A stretch of 8,757 bases of DNA, from positions 1-8,757 of the forward strand of contig JANQGN010000589.1 in the NCBI GenBank assembly GCA_028277295.1, in the 5' to 3' direction. Both the position numbers and the translations under genes were made by a program. The stretch comes from Rhodospira sp. (GTDB taxonomy: Bacteria > Pseudomonadota > Alphaproteobacteria > Rhodospirillales > Rhodospirillaceae). Every line of letters starts with the position of its first letter. The first letter of the stretch is position 1. The notes under the pieces were generated by a model, which had not been told where the DNA came from, made no database searches, and worked only from the letters and a program-made list of their open reading frames with translations. Shown here in pieces: positions 1 to 6,823 of the stretch.

Positions 1-1
1 G

Positions 2-1558
2 GCCACCCTGCTGTCGATCGGCGCGCTGCCCCGCGAGACCCTGGTGGAGGCCCTGGCGGCCCATCCCGACGTCACCTTCACCATGGACAACTGCCCCAAT
101 CAGGCGGTGGTCCTGGGGCCACGCGCGGCCATCGCCACCCTGGCCGGGACGCTGACCGAGGCCGGCGCCCTGTGCCAGACGCTGCCGCTGTCCTGGGCTT
201 ACCACACGCCGGCCGTGGCTCCCATGGCCGAGGGCTTCCGGGATCTGTTCACCGGCGTCGCCGTGCATCCCAGACGCGGCGTGTCGCTGTTTTCCTGCGT
301 CCACGCGGCGCCGTTCCCGGCGGAGGACCGCGACGCCTTCCTGCAGACGGCCATCGATCAGTACACCAGCCGGGTGCGCTTCACCGAGGCGGTGGAGCGC
401 CTCTATGCCGATGGCGCGCGGGTGTTTGTCGAGGTGGGGCCGGGCTCCACCCTGACCGCCTTCGTCAACGACATCCTGCGCGACCAACCCAAGCTGGCCG
501 AGAGCGTGGACAGCACCCGCCGCGATGGGGTGACGCAGCTCTTGCACCTGCTGGCACAGCTCTTCGTCGTTGGCGTGGACCTGGAGCCGGGGCCGCTGCT
601 CGGCTCCGCCTGGCCCGAGGATGGGCGGGCCGATGCCCCGGCCCTGCCCAGTGTCATGCCCTATGTTCAATTGGGGCCGGAGGATGCGGGGCGGGTGCGT
701 GACCTGTTGGGGCTGGGGTCGGGGGCGGACGCGAGGCCGGCGCCTCGGCCGGTGACGTCCCGGCCGGACCTGGGCCGGCGCCCGGCGCGGCGCCGTCCGG
801 CCGGACGCGCGGCGGTGCGCGCCCCCGCGCCGCGCGACTGGACCGCCGCCTTCGCCGCCGAGGCAACGGCACCGTTTACGGTGCGCGCCCTGGGCGGGCC
901 GGCGCCAACGGCGCCCGATGCCGGCTTGTTCGCCCCGGCCGAACTGGATCAGTGGCGGACCAGTGTCGCCGCTAGCGGTCCGGCCCGGCGCGCCGACTGG
1001 CTGCGCGGGCGGCTGGCGGCCAAGGCGGCGGTGCGCGATCTGCTGGCCCGCCAGGGGCAGCCGGCGCCGGCGCCCTCGGCGATCGCGGTGATGACCGGCG
1101 CGAGTGGCGCGCCCGTCGTGCGGTTGGCGGACGGCCGCGCCGCGCCCGTGGTGTCGCTGGCGCACCTGTCGGCGGGCGCGGCCGGGGGCCGGCCGCTGGC
1201 GCTGGCCGTGGCCGTGCCGGCCGGCCAGCGCGTGGGCATCGACGTGGAACATCCGGCCCATGTGGCCGATCCAGCGGCCCTCGCGGCCCAGGCCCTGACC
1301 GAGACCGAGCGCGGCTTGCTGGCCGCGCGGGCCCCCGCCGCGACCATCGAGGGTCCGTTGTTGCTATGGTGCTGCAAGGAGGCCGCCGCCAAGGCCCTGG
1401 GCGTGCCCCTGCTGGGCCGGGAGCAGGCGATCATCGTGGAGGCCCTGTCCCCGGACCTCCGCCGGGCCACGGTTGCGCTGGAGGGCCACGCCGTGCCGCT
1501 GCGCCTGACCCGGGCGTCCGGCGGGTTCCTGTGCGCCCTGGCCGGGCCGCTTGTGTGA
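2..1558 (+). CDS. Type I polyketide/PUFA-like synthase, C-terminal part: acyltransferase domain fused to Sfp-type phosphopantetheinyl transferase (5' partial)
   Basis: The frame is open to the left edge, so the gene starts outside the window; the GTG at 44 is an internal codon. Numbering residues from that codon, 1-150 are the C-terminal half of a malonyl/acyl-transferase domain. It shows the NCPNQAVVLGP strand-turn, the LPLSWAYHTP segment carrying the AT catalytic histidine (His54), and the terminal VFVEVGPGSTLTAFV block. The active-site GHSxG lies upstream, outside the window. Residues about 190-295 are a low-complexity Ala/Pro/Arg/Gly linker with no acyl-carrier GxDS motif. Residues about 297-504 are a PPTase: a wlrgRlAAKaAvrdLL helix (319-334), VGIDVE (397-402; Asp400 and Glu402 as Mg ligands) and LWCCKEAAAKALG (441-453), matching WxxKExxxK. 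The PPTase would load phosphopantetheine onto carrier domains, presumably in the same synthase. The product (PUFA, glycolipid-like or other polyketide) cannot be told from this end. The reading frame is intact to TGA at 1556-1558. Confidence 0.9.
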   Translation, partial: ATLLSIGALPRETLVEALAAHPDVTFTMDNCPNQAVVLGPRAAIATLAGTLTEAGALCQTLPLSWAYHTPAVAPMAEGFRDLFTGVAVHPRRGVSLFSCVHAAPFPAEDRDAFLQTAIDQYTSRVRFTEAVERLYADGARVFVEVGPGSTLTAFVNDILRDQPKLAESVDSTRRDGVTQLLHLLAQLFVVGVDLEPGPLLGSAWPEDGRADAPALPSVMPYVQLGPEDAGRVRDLLGLGSGADARPAPRPVTSRPDLGRRPARRRPAGRAAVRAPAPRDWTAAFAAEATAPFTVRALGGPAPTAPDAGLFAPAELDQWRTSVAASGPARRADWLRGRLAAKAAVRDLLARQGQPAPAPSAIAVMTGASGAPVVRLADGRAAPVVSLAHLSAGAAGGRPLALAVAVPAGQRVGIDVEHPAHVADPAALAAQALTETERGLLAARAPAATIEGPLLLWCCKEAAAKALGVPLLGREQAIIVEALSPDLRRATVALEGHAVPLRLTRASGGFLCALAGPLV

Positions 1559-1582
1559 GGCGCTTCCCGCGGTTTCGGCCGG

Positions 1583-1611
1583 TTCCCTCCCGCCCCCGCA
1601 GACGCTATGGT
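1583..1611 (+). promoter_or_regulatory. Weak candidate promoter ahead of the PagL-like gene
   Basis: In the 104-bp gap after the synthase stop there is a TATGGT hexamer at 1606-1611. A TTCCCT hexamer lies at 1583-1588, 17 bp upstream. The -10 is only a 4/6 match and the -35 a 3/6 match to sigma-70 consensus, so this is a suggestion from spacing and position. A separate promoter is reasonable because the downstream gene has an unrelated role and its own ribosome-binding site. Confidence 0.2.
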
Positions 1612-1662
1612 GAGGCCCGCCATTGGCACACGGCGACCGGGATAGCAACGGGGGAGGCGGGC

Positions 1663-2322
1663 ATGGTTTGTGGGACGAGGGACGGGCACCGGCGAAGGGC
1701 GCGCGGGGGACTGGCCATGGCGCTGCTGGCGGCGCTGGCCGTTCCCGCCGCGTCACCCGCGCGCGCCGACCAGGACTTCAATCTGATCGCCTTTTCGTCC
1801 CTGGCGGTCATCGGCGCGGGCATGATTGGCGACCACCTGCGGGGCAACGACCTGTGGGCCGAGGGGCCGGAGGAGCCGTTCCGCATCACCATCGGCGCCG
1901 GCGCCCACAACGTGCGTCTGGACAACGAGACCGACAAGGGCAACGAAACCGTGTCCATGTTCCGGCTCGAGGCGCGCCTGCCCTACAAGCTGTGGCGCTT
2001 CACCCCCATCACCGGTGTCGAGGTCACCGACCGGGGCGCGGTGTACGGGTATGGCGGGTTCATGCTGGATGTGTTCTTCGGCGAGCGCTTCCTGATCAGC
2101 CCGAACGCGGCGGTGGGCTACTATAGCGAAGGCGACGGTCGCGATCTGGGCTATCCCCTGGAGTTCCGCACGGGCCTGGAGGCCGCCTATCAGTTCGATC
2201 ATGGCGGCCGGCTGGGGGTGGCCTATCACCATATCTCTAACGCCGAACTCAGCGATCGCAATCCAGGCATCGAAACGCTGACCCTGAACTACGCCCTGCC
2301 GCTGGACCTGCTGTTTGAGTAG
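1663..2322 (+). CDS. PagL-like lipid A 3-O-deacylase / acyloxyacyl hydrolase family outer-membrane protein
   Basis: 219 residues from ATG 1663, which has GGGGAGG at 1651-1657. An in-frame ATG at 1717 (codon 19), with GGGGGA just upstream, is a possible alternative and would give a shorter signal peptide. The N-terminus is basic (HRRRAR), then a hydrophobic MALLAALAVPAA core, then a signal-peptidase-like ARA/D junction near residue 35. The mature part has alternating short strands rich in Gly, Tyr and Phe, as in a small outer-membrane beta-barrel. The PagL signature is clear near the C-terminus: HHISNAELSDRNPGIE (189-204). This supplies the HxSN pair His190/Ser192 and Glu204, the expected His-Ser-Glu catalytic triad. 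In the family this removes the 3-O-linked acyl chain of lipid A in the outer membrane. The reading frame is continuous past the upstream gene's end, but the 99 codons before 1663 lie over the synthase gene in another frame and are not expected to be translated. Confidence 0.85.
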   Translation: MVCGTRDGHRRRARGGLAMALLAALAVPAASPARADQDFNLIAFSSLAVIGAGMIGDHLRGNDLWAEGPEEPFRITIGAGAHNVRLDNETDKGNETVSMFRLEARLPYKLWRFTPITGVEVTDRGAVYGYGGFMLDVFFGERFLISPNAAVGYYSEGDGRDLGYPLEFRTGLEAAYQFDHGGRLGVAYHHISNAELSDRNPGIETLTLNYALPLDLLFE

Positions 2323-2344
2323 GGGTCTCTTTCAGAATGGCCCG

Positions 2345-2375
2345 GCGCCGTTACGCTGGTGTATCGTGACGGCGC
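2345..2375 (+). other. Intergenic stem-loop between the PagL-like and BON genes
   Basis: Bases 2345-2355 (GCGCCGTTACG) pair with 2365-2375 (CGTGACGGCGC) to give an 11-bp stem with a single T/G wobble (2352/2368) and a 9-base loop. It starts 22 bp after the PagL-like stop. No T-run follows in either direction, so a classical intrinsic terminator is not supported. It could be a 3'-end protective hairpin, a leader structure of the BON gene, or a protein-binding inverted repeat. Confidence 0.4.
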
Positions 2376-2482
2376 GCGATGAAGCTCCGGACTGGGACCT
2401 CCGCGACGGGAGACAGCAAAGGGATCGCCGCTCTGATCGACAAATGCCGCAGCTACGGCCGGGACCAGGGGGTCCGGGGATC

Positions 2483-3124
2483 GTGAGACGGCTCGGCGCG
2501 CATCGCGTGGCTTTGGCGCTTAGCCTGGGGGGTGCCCTCGCGGGCGCGACCGGCGCCTGCACGCCCGCAAGCCTGGCCGTCGGCGCGGGCGCCAGCGTGG
2601 CCACGGCGGCCACCGAGGAACGCGGCCTGGACGGTTATGCCGATGACGCGGCGATCCAACTGGCCATCAACCGGCTCTGGCTGGAGCACGACGCCGACAT
2701 GTTCCTGGCCGCGGACATGACCGTGCGCGAGGGCCGGGTGTTGCTGACCGGCGAGGTCTCCAGGCCGGACCATCGCGTCGAGGCGGCGCGCCTGGCGTGG
2801 CGGGCCGAGGGTGTGCGCACGGTGATCAACGATATCCGCGTGGACGAGACCGCCACCCTGGTGGACGCCGCCGCCGACGCGGCGATTGCCCAGAAGCTGA
2901 AAACACGCCTTTTGTTTGACGAGAGGGTTCAGTCCATCAACTACAGCGTGGACGTGGTCAATGGCACCGTTTACCTGATGGGCGTCGCCCAGTCTCGGCA
3001 AACCCTGGACCGCGCCATCTCCTATGCCCGCGACACGCGCGGGGTGCGCCGGGTTGTCTCCTACATGCGCATCAAGGGCCTGCCGGAGACGGCGGCTCCG
3101 GGGGACGTCTGGCCGTTGTTGTAG
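2483..3124 (+). CDS. BON-domain lipoprotein (two BON domains, DolP/YraP-OsmY-like)
   Basis: 213 residues from GTG 2483. This start is chosen because it opens directly on a lipoprotein-type signal: VRRLGAHR, a hydrophobic ALALSLGGALAGA stretch, then TGAC with Cys28 as the likely lipidation site. The frame stays open back to 2315, but that extension is Arg/Pro/Gln-rich with no export signal at its front. A G-rich stretch at 2466-2472 is only a fair Shine-Dalgarno, so the start is moderately certain. After a short Ala-rich region come two BON modules. The first, about residues 50-115, contains VREGRVLLTGEV and AEGVRTVINDIRV. The second, about 125-195, contains VVNGTVYLMGVA and TRGVRRVVSYMRI. BON domains bind phospholipid surfaces. 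The two-BON lipoprotein DolP works at the outer membrane and supports barrel-protein assembly. The role here, probably envelope homeostasis, is inferred from architecture. Its stop lies 12 bp from the convergent kinase stop. Confidence 0.85.
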   Translation: MRRLGAHRVALALSLGGALAGATGACTPASLAVGAGASVATAATEERGLDGYADDAAIQLAINRLWLEHDADMFLAADMTVREGRVLLTGEVSRPDHRVEAARLAWRAEGVRTVINDIRVDETATLVDAAADAAIAQKLKTRLLFDERVQSINYSVDVVNGTVYLMGVAQSRQTLDRAISYARDTRGVRRVVSYMRIKGLPETAAPGDVWPLL

Positions 3125-3136
3125 GGCACCCCTCGC

Positions 3137-5884
3137 TCACCCCACCGGCAAGCCCGGCATCCGCTCGCTCGTGTCGCCCACCGGCACCACCGCCGGCAGG
3201 GTCACCCGGAAGCGAGCGCCGCCCTCGCCGCCCTCCTCGCTCTCGTCCCGCGACGGTTCCAGGGTCAGGTCGCCGCCCATGCGGTGCATGATGCCCTTGC
3301 TGATGGCCAGGCCCAGGCCGGCGCCCTTGCCGGCGGCGCGGGTCCAACTGGCGGAGAACAGCGAGAAGATACGCTCGCGCGACTCATCGGGCACGCCGGG
3401 GCCGTTGTCCTCGATGATCGCCTCGTAGACACCCTCGCGCTCCCAACTGGTCACGGTGATCACCACCTGTTCCTTGTCGTTGTGGCGCACGGCGTTGGAC
3501 AGCAGGTTGATGAACACCTGGCGCAGCCGGTCCGGGTCGGCCCGCACCTTGGCGCCGGTCGCCCGGCCAAGCCGCTCGGCGCGCACGGGCACGTCACCGC
3601 TCAGCCCCTCGCAGGCCTCCAGGGTACGATCGAGCACCGCGTCCGGGTCGATGGTGTCCATGGTGATGGGGATTTCCCCTTGCTCGACCACCCGCAGGTC
3701 GAGGATGTCATCAAGCAGGCGTGTCAGGCGGATGCACTCGTCGTGGATGATGGCCACGAAACGGCGTGCCTGGTCCGAGTCCAGGGTCTCGGTGTAGCGC
3801 AGGATCTCGGCGAAGGAGCGGATGGCCGTCATGGGCGTGCGCACCTCGTGACTGACCTGGCTGAGGAAGTCGTCCTTCTGCCGGTCCATTTCACGCAGCT
3901 GATCGTTGGCCTCGCGCAGGCGCCGGGCGGTGACCTCCAGTTCCGCTGACTTTCGCTCCAGGGCCTGGCTGGTGCGCATGATGCGCGCGGTTTCGTCGGC
4001 GATGGAGACCAGTTCGTCGATACTGACCACCTCGCCGCCGGCGATCTGGGCAACCATGGCGCGGGCCGAGGCGGCGCCGACACTGCCGGCCAGGCGCCGT
4101 TCGAGGTCGCCGATAAGGTCCTGGGTGGGCCGGGGCAGGCCCTTGGCGATGCCCTGGCGGCGCGCGAAGGCGTCGAACAGATCGCGGGCGGGCTCCGCCC
4201 CCAGGATGCGCTGGGCAAGGATGAACAGATCCTCGCTGGTGGCCGGCCGCTGGAACTGGGGCCGCTCGCCCGCGTCGGCGCCGCCCCGGAACACGTCCAC
4301 GAACCGGCTCGCCTGCAGCCACTCCAGGGGCTTGGGCTCGCGGCTCAGGGAGCCCACCACGAAAAGCAGCACGTTGAGTCCCAGGCTCCAGAAGGTGGCG
4401 TGCACCAGCGGGTCCCAGCCCTCAAGCCCCAGCAGCGCCTGAGGCCGCAGCGCGGCGATCCCAAAGAGGCCATCGCGCAGCACGGCGGCACCCAGGGGGC
4501 CGTCGGCGCCCAGGCTGGGCAGGGCCAGGGCATAGACCCACACCACGAACCCACCGCACAGCCCCCACAGCGCACCCCGCTTGTTGGCCAGGGGCCAGTA
4601 GAGGCCGCCGATGACGCTGGGCAGGAACTGGGCCACGCCCACGAAGGCGATCAGGCCAATGGACGCCAGGGCATCCGATTGCCCGCTACCCTGGAAGTAG
4701 AGGAACCCGAAGAACAGAATGGTGGCGATGGCCGCGCGCCGGCTGCTCAGCAACAGGCTGCGCACGTCGCCGCTGGTGCGGGTGCGGTCCCGCGACAGGC
4801 GCAGCGCCAGGGGGGCGACGATGTGGTTGGAGACCATGGTGGACAGCGCGATGCTGGAGACGATCACCATGGACGTGGCCGAAGAAAACCCGCCCAGGAA
4901 CACCAGCAGCGCCAGCCAGTCCGCATCGGCCATGAGCGGTATGGTCAGGACGAACATGTCCGGATCCGCGCCCTCGGGCATCAGGGTGAGGCCCGTGATG
5001 GCGATGGGCAGGATGAACACGCAACTCAGCAACAGGTACGTGGGGAACAGCCAGGAGGCGGTGGCCAGGTGGCGTTCGTTTTCGTTCTCCACCACGATCA
5101 CCTGGAACTGGCGCGGCAGGCAGATGATCGCCGCCGCCGACAACACGATCAGGGTGACCCAGCGCGGGCCGAAGACCTCCTCGGAGGTCAGGAACCCGGG
5201 CGGCGCGGCGGCGAACAGGTCGGCCGGGCTGTCCCACAGGCCGAAGACCACGAACGCGCCGACCGCCAGCAGCGCGAACAGCTTGACCAGCGCTTCCAGG
5301 GCGATGGCCGCGACCACGCCATGATGACGCTCGTTGGCGTCCACGTTGCGCGTGCCGAACAGGATGGTGAACGCGGCCATGCCGACCGCCACCCAGAAGC
5401 CGACGCGGACATCCAGGTCGTCCAGGGGCAGGCCGGCGATCACCTGATAGCTGGTGGTCACGGCCTTGAGTTGCAGGGCGATGTAGGGGGTGGCGGCGGC
5501 CACGGCGATGAGGGTGACCAGGGCGCCCAGGGCCTCGCTCTTCCCGAAGCGCGACGAGATCAGGTCGGCGATCGAGGTGATATGCTGGGTGCGGCCGATC
5601 CGCACCAGCTTGCGCAACAGCAGCCACCAGCCCACGAACACCAGGGTCGGCCCCAGGTAAATGGTGGCGAAGGCCAGCCCGCCCCGGGCCGCGGAGCCGA
5701 CGGCGCCGTAGAAGGTCCAGGAGGTGCAGTAGACCGAGATGGACAAGGTATAGACCAGCGACGAGCGCAGCCAGCCAAAATGGCCGCGCCGCGCCCTCTG
5801 ATCGCCCAGATAGGCGACGCCGAACAGCACGACCACATAGGTCAGCGCCGCCGCCAGGGCGAAGTCCACCGCCTGCGCCGTCAT
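3137..5884 (-). CDS. Sodium/solute-symporter sensor histidine kinase (SSS-STAC-HisKA-HATPase, CbrA-like)
   Basis: 915 residues. The start ATG at 5884 overlaps the stop of the upstream small membrane gene (ATGA, 5881-5884). Residues 1 to about 513 hold roughly 13 hydrophobic helices of the solute:sodium symporter (SLC5) fold, including the Ser/Thr-rich GGFSSATSMVIVSS segment (331-344) where family members form the sodium site. Residues about 545-625 fit a STAC linker domain (ERRLAGSVGAASAR). A coiled segment (about 640-672) leads into HisKA with the H-box VSHEVRTPM (phosphoacceptor His679). The ATPase domain follows: N-box NLLSNAVRH (793-801), EDNGPGVP (825-832) and GKGAGLGLAI (852-861). The acidic run RDESEEGGEGG lies near the C-terminus. 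CbrA-type proteins couple solute recognition to phosphorelay at the inner membrane. Unlike CbrA as I know it, there is no room for a PAS domain between STAC and HisKA. The ligand is unknown. The frame could extend upstream to 6103, but that would read over the neighbouring gene. Confidence 0.93.
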   Translation of the reverse strand: MTAQAVDFALAAALTYVVVLFGVAYLGDQRARRGHFGWLRSSLVYTLSISVYCTSWTFYGAVGSAARGGLAFATIYLGPTLVFVGWWLLLRKLVRIGRTQHITSIADLISSRFGKSEALGALVTLIAVAAATPYIALQLKAVTTSYQVIAGLPLDDLDVRVGFWVAVGMAAFTILFGTRNVDANERHHGVVAAIALEALVKLFALLAVGAFVVFGLWDSPADLFAAAPPGFLTSEEVFGPRWVTLIVLSAAAIICLPRQFQVIVVENENERHLATASWLFPTYLLLSCVFILPIAITGLTLMPEGADPDMFVLTIPLMADADWLALLVFLGGFSSATSMVIVSSIALSTMVSNHIVAPLALRLSRDRTRTSGDVRSLLLSSRRAAIATILFFGFLYFQGSGQSDALASIGLIAFVGVAQFLPSVIGGLYWPLANKRGALWGLCGGFVVWVYALALPSLGADGPLGAAVLRDGLFGIAALRPQALLGLEGWDPLVHATFWSLGLNVLLFVVGSLSREPKPLEWLQASRFVDVFRGGADAGERPQFQRPATSEDLFILAQRILGAEPARDLFDAFARRQGIAKGLPRPTQDLIGDLERRLAGSVGAASARAMVAQIAGGEVVSIDELVSIADETARIMRTSQALERKSAELEVTARRLREANDQLREMDRQKDDFLSQVSHEVRTPMTAIRSFAEILRYTETLDSDQARRFVAIIHDECIRLTRLLDDILDLRVVEQGEIPITMDTIDPDAVLDRTLEACEGLSGDVPVRAERLGRATGAKVRADPDRLRQVFINLLSNAVRHNDKEQVVITVTSWEREGVYEAIIEDNGPGVPDESRERIFSLFSASWTRAAGKGAGLGLAISKGIMHRMGGDLTLEPSRDESEEGGEGGARFRVTLPAVVPVGDTSERMPGLPVG

Positions 5885-6252
5885 GGTCCGGGTCTCCGGA
5901 GCGGGCCACCGTCGCCGTCGCCGTCGCCGGGGCCATCCGCCGCCGCCGCCGCCGCGCAGCGGTGGTCGCGGCACAGGCCGGCCGTCACGCGGGCGGTGCC
6001 CAGGATCAGCAGCGCCCAGACTCCGAACACGTAGAGCGCGATGGCTGGCACCCCGGCGATCGATCCGACCGGCAAGATCAGTCCAACCAAGGGGGGCATC
6101 CACAGCGCCGTGCCCAGCAGCGGCAGCAGAATGGCGGCATCGCGCCAGCGGCGCGGCGCTGCGGACGATGGCGGGGACGCGTCCGCCGGCGTTGTCTCGG
6201 ACGGGTCCGGGGCCGCGGGATCGTGGCTGGTCATGGGCGCATCGCTGGTCAT
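5881..6252 (-). CDS. Small two-helix membrane protein coupled to the transporter-kinase (CbrX/DUF3311-like position)
   Basis: 123 residues. The ATG at 6252 overlaps the stop of the receiver gene (ATGA, 6249-6252), and its own TGA overlaps the kinase ATG in the same way. A second in-frame ATG at 6234 (codon 7) is possible. Residues 1-35 are a polar, Pro/Ser/Thr/Asp-rich cytoplasm-type tail. Residues about 39-61 (AILLPLLGTALWMPPLVGLIL) and 66-92 (AGVPAIALYVFGVWALLIL) are two membrane helices. The C-terminus has Cys-Arg-Asp-His-Arg-Cys, six alanines, then alternating Asp-Gly. Small hydrophobic partners often precede SSS permeases (DUF3311-type) and a translationally coupled small ORF (cbrX) precedes cbrA in Pseudomonas. 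Position, size and the LLP...GVP helix pattern suggest the same kind of partner, but family membership is not proven by eye. Likely role: a subunit or assembly partner of the kinase's transporter domain in the inner membrane. Confidence 0.8.
   Translation of the reverse strand: MTSDAPMTSHDPAAPDPSETTPADASPPSSAAPRRWRDAAILLPLLGTALWMPPLVGLILPVGSIAGVPAIALYVFGVWALLILGTARVTAGLCRDHRCAAAAAADGPGDGDGDGGPLRRPGP
5911..5957. repeat. Short tandem repeats inside the 3' end of the small membrane gene
   Basis: On the + strand there are three tandem GTCGCC hexamers (5911-5928), and about ten bases further on a run of roughly six CCG/CGC triplets (about 5938-5955). On the coding strand they give the alternating Asp-Gly tract and the six-alanine tract of the C-terminal tail. 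Unit lengths are multiples of three, so slippage would change tail length without breaking the frame. The tract ends about 27 bp before the kinase start codon. Confidence 0.75.
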
Positions 6253-6623
6253 GGCGCGGCCAGCCGGCGGGCCTGGCGCACGACGTCCTGGTTGGAGAAC
6301 GGCTTGGCTATGAACGCGTCGGCGCCCATCTGCTCGGCCATCTGCCGGTCGTGGGCTTGACCCTTGGCGGTGAGCATCAGCACGGGCAACCGGGTCAGGG
6401 CGGGGTCATGGCGCACGGCGCGCAGCACCTCGAAGCCGTTCACGCGCGGCAGCATGACGTCCAGGATCAACAGTCCAGGCGGGCCCAAGGGGTCGCGCAG
6501 ACGGCCGAGCGCATCCTCGCCGTTGCGCGCGGTGGCGATGTCGTACCCCTCCCGGGTCAGGATGAAGACGAGCGACTCCAGGATACTGGGCTCGTCCTCG
6601 GCGATCAGCAGGCGCGTGGGCAC
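6249..6623 (-). CDS. Stand-alone response-regulator receiver domain (CheY-like, REC only)
   Basis: 124 residues from GTG 6623. An AAGGGAGG Shine-Dalgarno (6630-6637) sits 6 bp from this GTG but directly abuts the ATG at 6629, so GTG is preferred; the ATG would add only two residues. The product is one complete receiver: acidic pair Glu9/Asp10 in IAEDEP, phosphoacceptor Asp55 in LILDVMLP, Thr85 in LMLTAKG, and Lys107 in IAKPFS. The protein ends right after the last helix, so it has no DNA-binding or enzymatic output. It is the first gene of the coupled set REC - small membrane protein - SSS kinase, so it is the obvious phosphorylation target of that kinase. Signal output must go through another protein by contact or phosphotransfer. 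Family members of this size act as shuttles, motor regulators or allosteric partners. Confidence 0.92.
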   Translation of the reverse strand: MPTRLLIAEDEPSILESLVFILTREGYDIATARNGEDALGRLRDPLGPPGLLILDVMLPRVNGFEVLRAVRHDPALTRLPVLMLTAKGQAHDRQMAEQMGADAFIAKPFSNQDVVRQARRLAAP

Positions 6624-6629
6624 GCGCAT

Positions 6630-6637
6630 CCTCCCTT
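6630..6637 (-). promoter_or_regulatory. Ribosome-binding site that fixes the GTG start of the receiver gene
   Basis: Reads AAGGGAGG on the - strand. It leaves 6 bases before GTG 6623 and none before ATG 6629, which decides the start in favour of GTG. The same octamer precedes the TTG start of the regulator gene at 8449. Confidence 0.7.
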
Positions 6638-6731
6638 GGTCAAGCCCGCGCGTCCCACCGAGAGGAGCCGCGCGGATGGCCATATTCCACGGCCGGCCCA
6701 TTTTGGGCTTATGAGGACCACTCTAACCGCC

Positions 6732-6752
6732 CCCTTGTGTGAAAACAAAGGG
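6732..6752. other. Imperfect hairpin in the regulator-to-receiver gap
   Basis: CCCTTGT (6732-6738) pairs with ACAAAGGG (6745-6752), with one bulged A and a six-base GTGAAA loop. It lies in the 200-bp stretch between the regulator's stop (6824) and the receiver's GTG (6623). There is no downstream T-run on the - strand, so terminator function is unsupported. It could be an operator or leader element of the signalling operon. No convincing sigma-70 promoter was found in this gap by eye, so read-through from the regulator gene remains possible. Confidence 0.3.
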
Positions 6753-6805
6753 CCATGGCGCGAACCATAGGATGAGTCCCGATTAAGTTGCGTTTCTGGC
6801 CACGC

Positions 6806-6821
6806 CCCGCCGACGAGCGGG
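6806..6821 (-). terminator. Short GC hairpin just after the regulator stop
   Basis: On the - strand, two bases past the TGA at 6826-6824, CCCGC (6821-6817) and GCGGG (6810-6806) form a 5-bp stem around a six-base loop. The stem is short and no T-tract follows, so it is a weak terminator candidate at best. Confidence 0.2.
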
Positions 6822-6823
6822 TG

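Noticed and set aside
44..46. GTG at 44 as the true start of the synthase gene
   Set aside because: The frame is open upstream to the window edge with AT-like sequence (ATLLSIGALPRETL), so the gene is truncated by the window.
949..1689. 246-codon - strand open frame opposite the PPTase
   Set aside because: Arg/Ser/Pro-rich shadow of a gene with intact PPTase motifs.
3125..3136. Bidirectional terminator between the converging BON and kinase genes
   Set aside because: Only 12 bp separate the stops, and no hairpin with a T-run is visible there.
4400..6034. 544-codon + strand open frame opposite the kinase gene
   Set aside because: It is rich in Gln, Gly, His and Arg with no recognisable motif, and lies antisense to clearly conserved SSS domain coding. 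Long antisense frames are expected at this GC content.
5885..6103. N-terminal extension of the kinase to an ATG at 6103
   Set aside because: The extra 73 residues are Arg/Pro/Gly-rich and overlap the small membrane gene. ATG 5884 opens directly on the first transmembrane helix and makes a classic ATGA overlap.
6624..6701. Longer starts for the receiver gene (ATG 6701, 6683 or 6629)
   Set aside because: The AAGGGAGG site is correctly spaced only for GTG 6623, and the receiver fold begins there.
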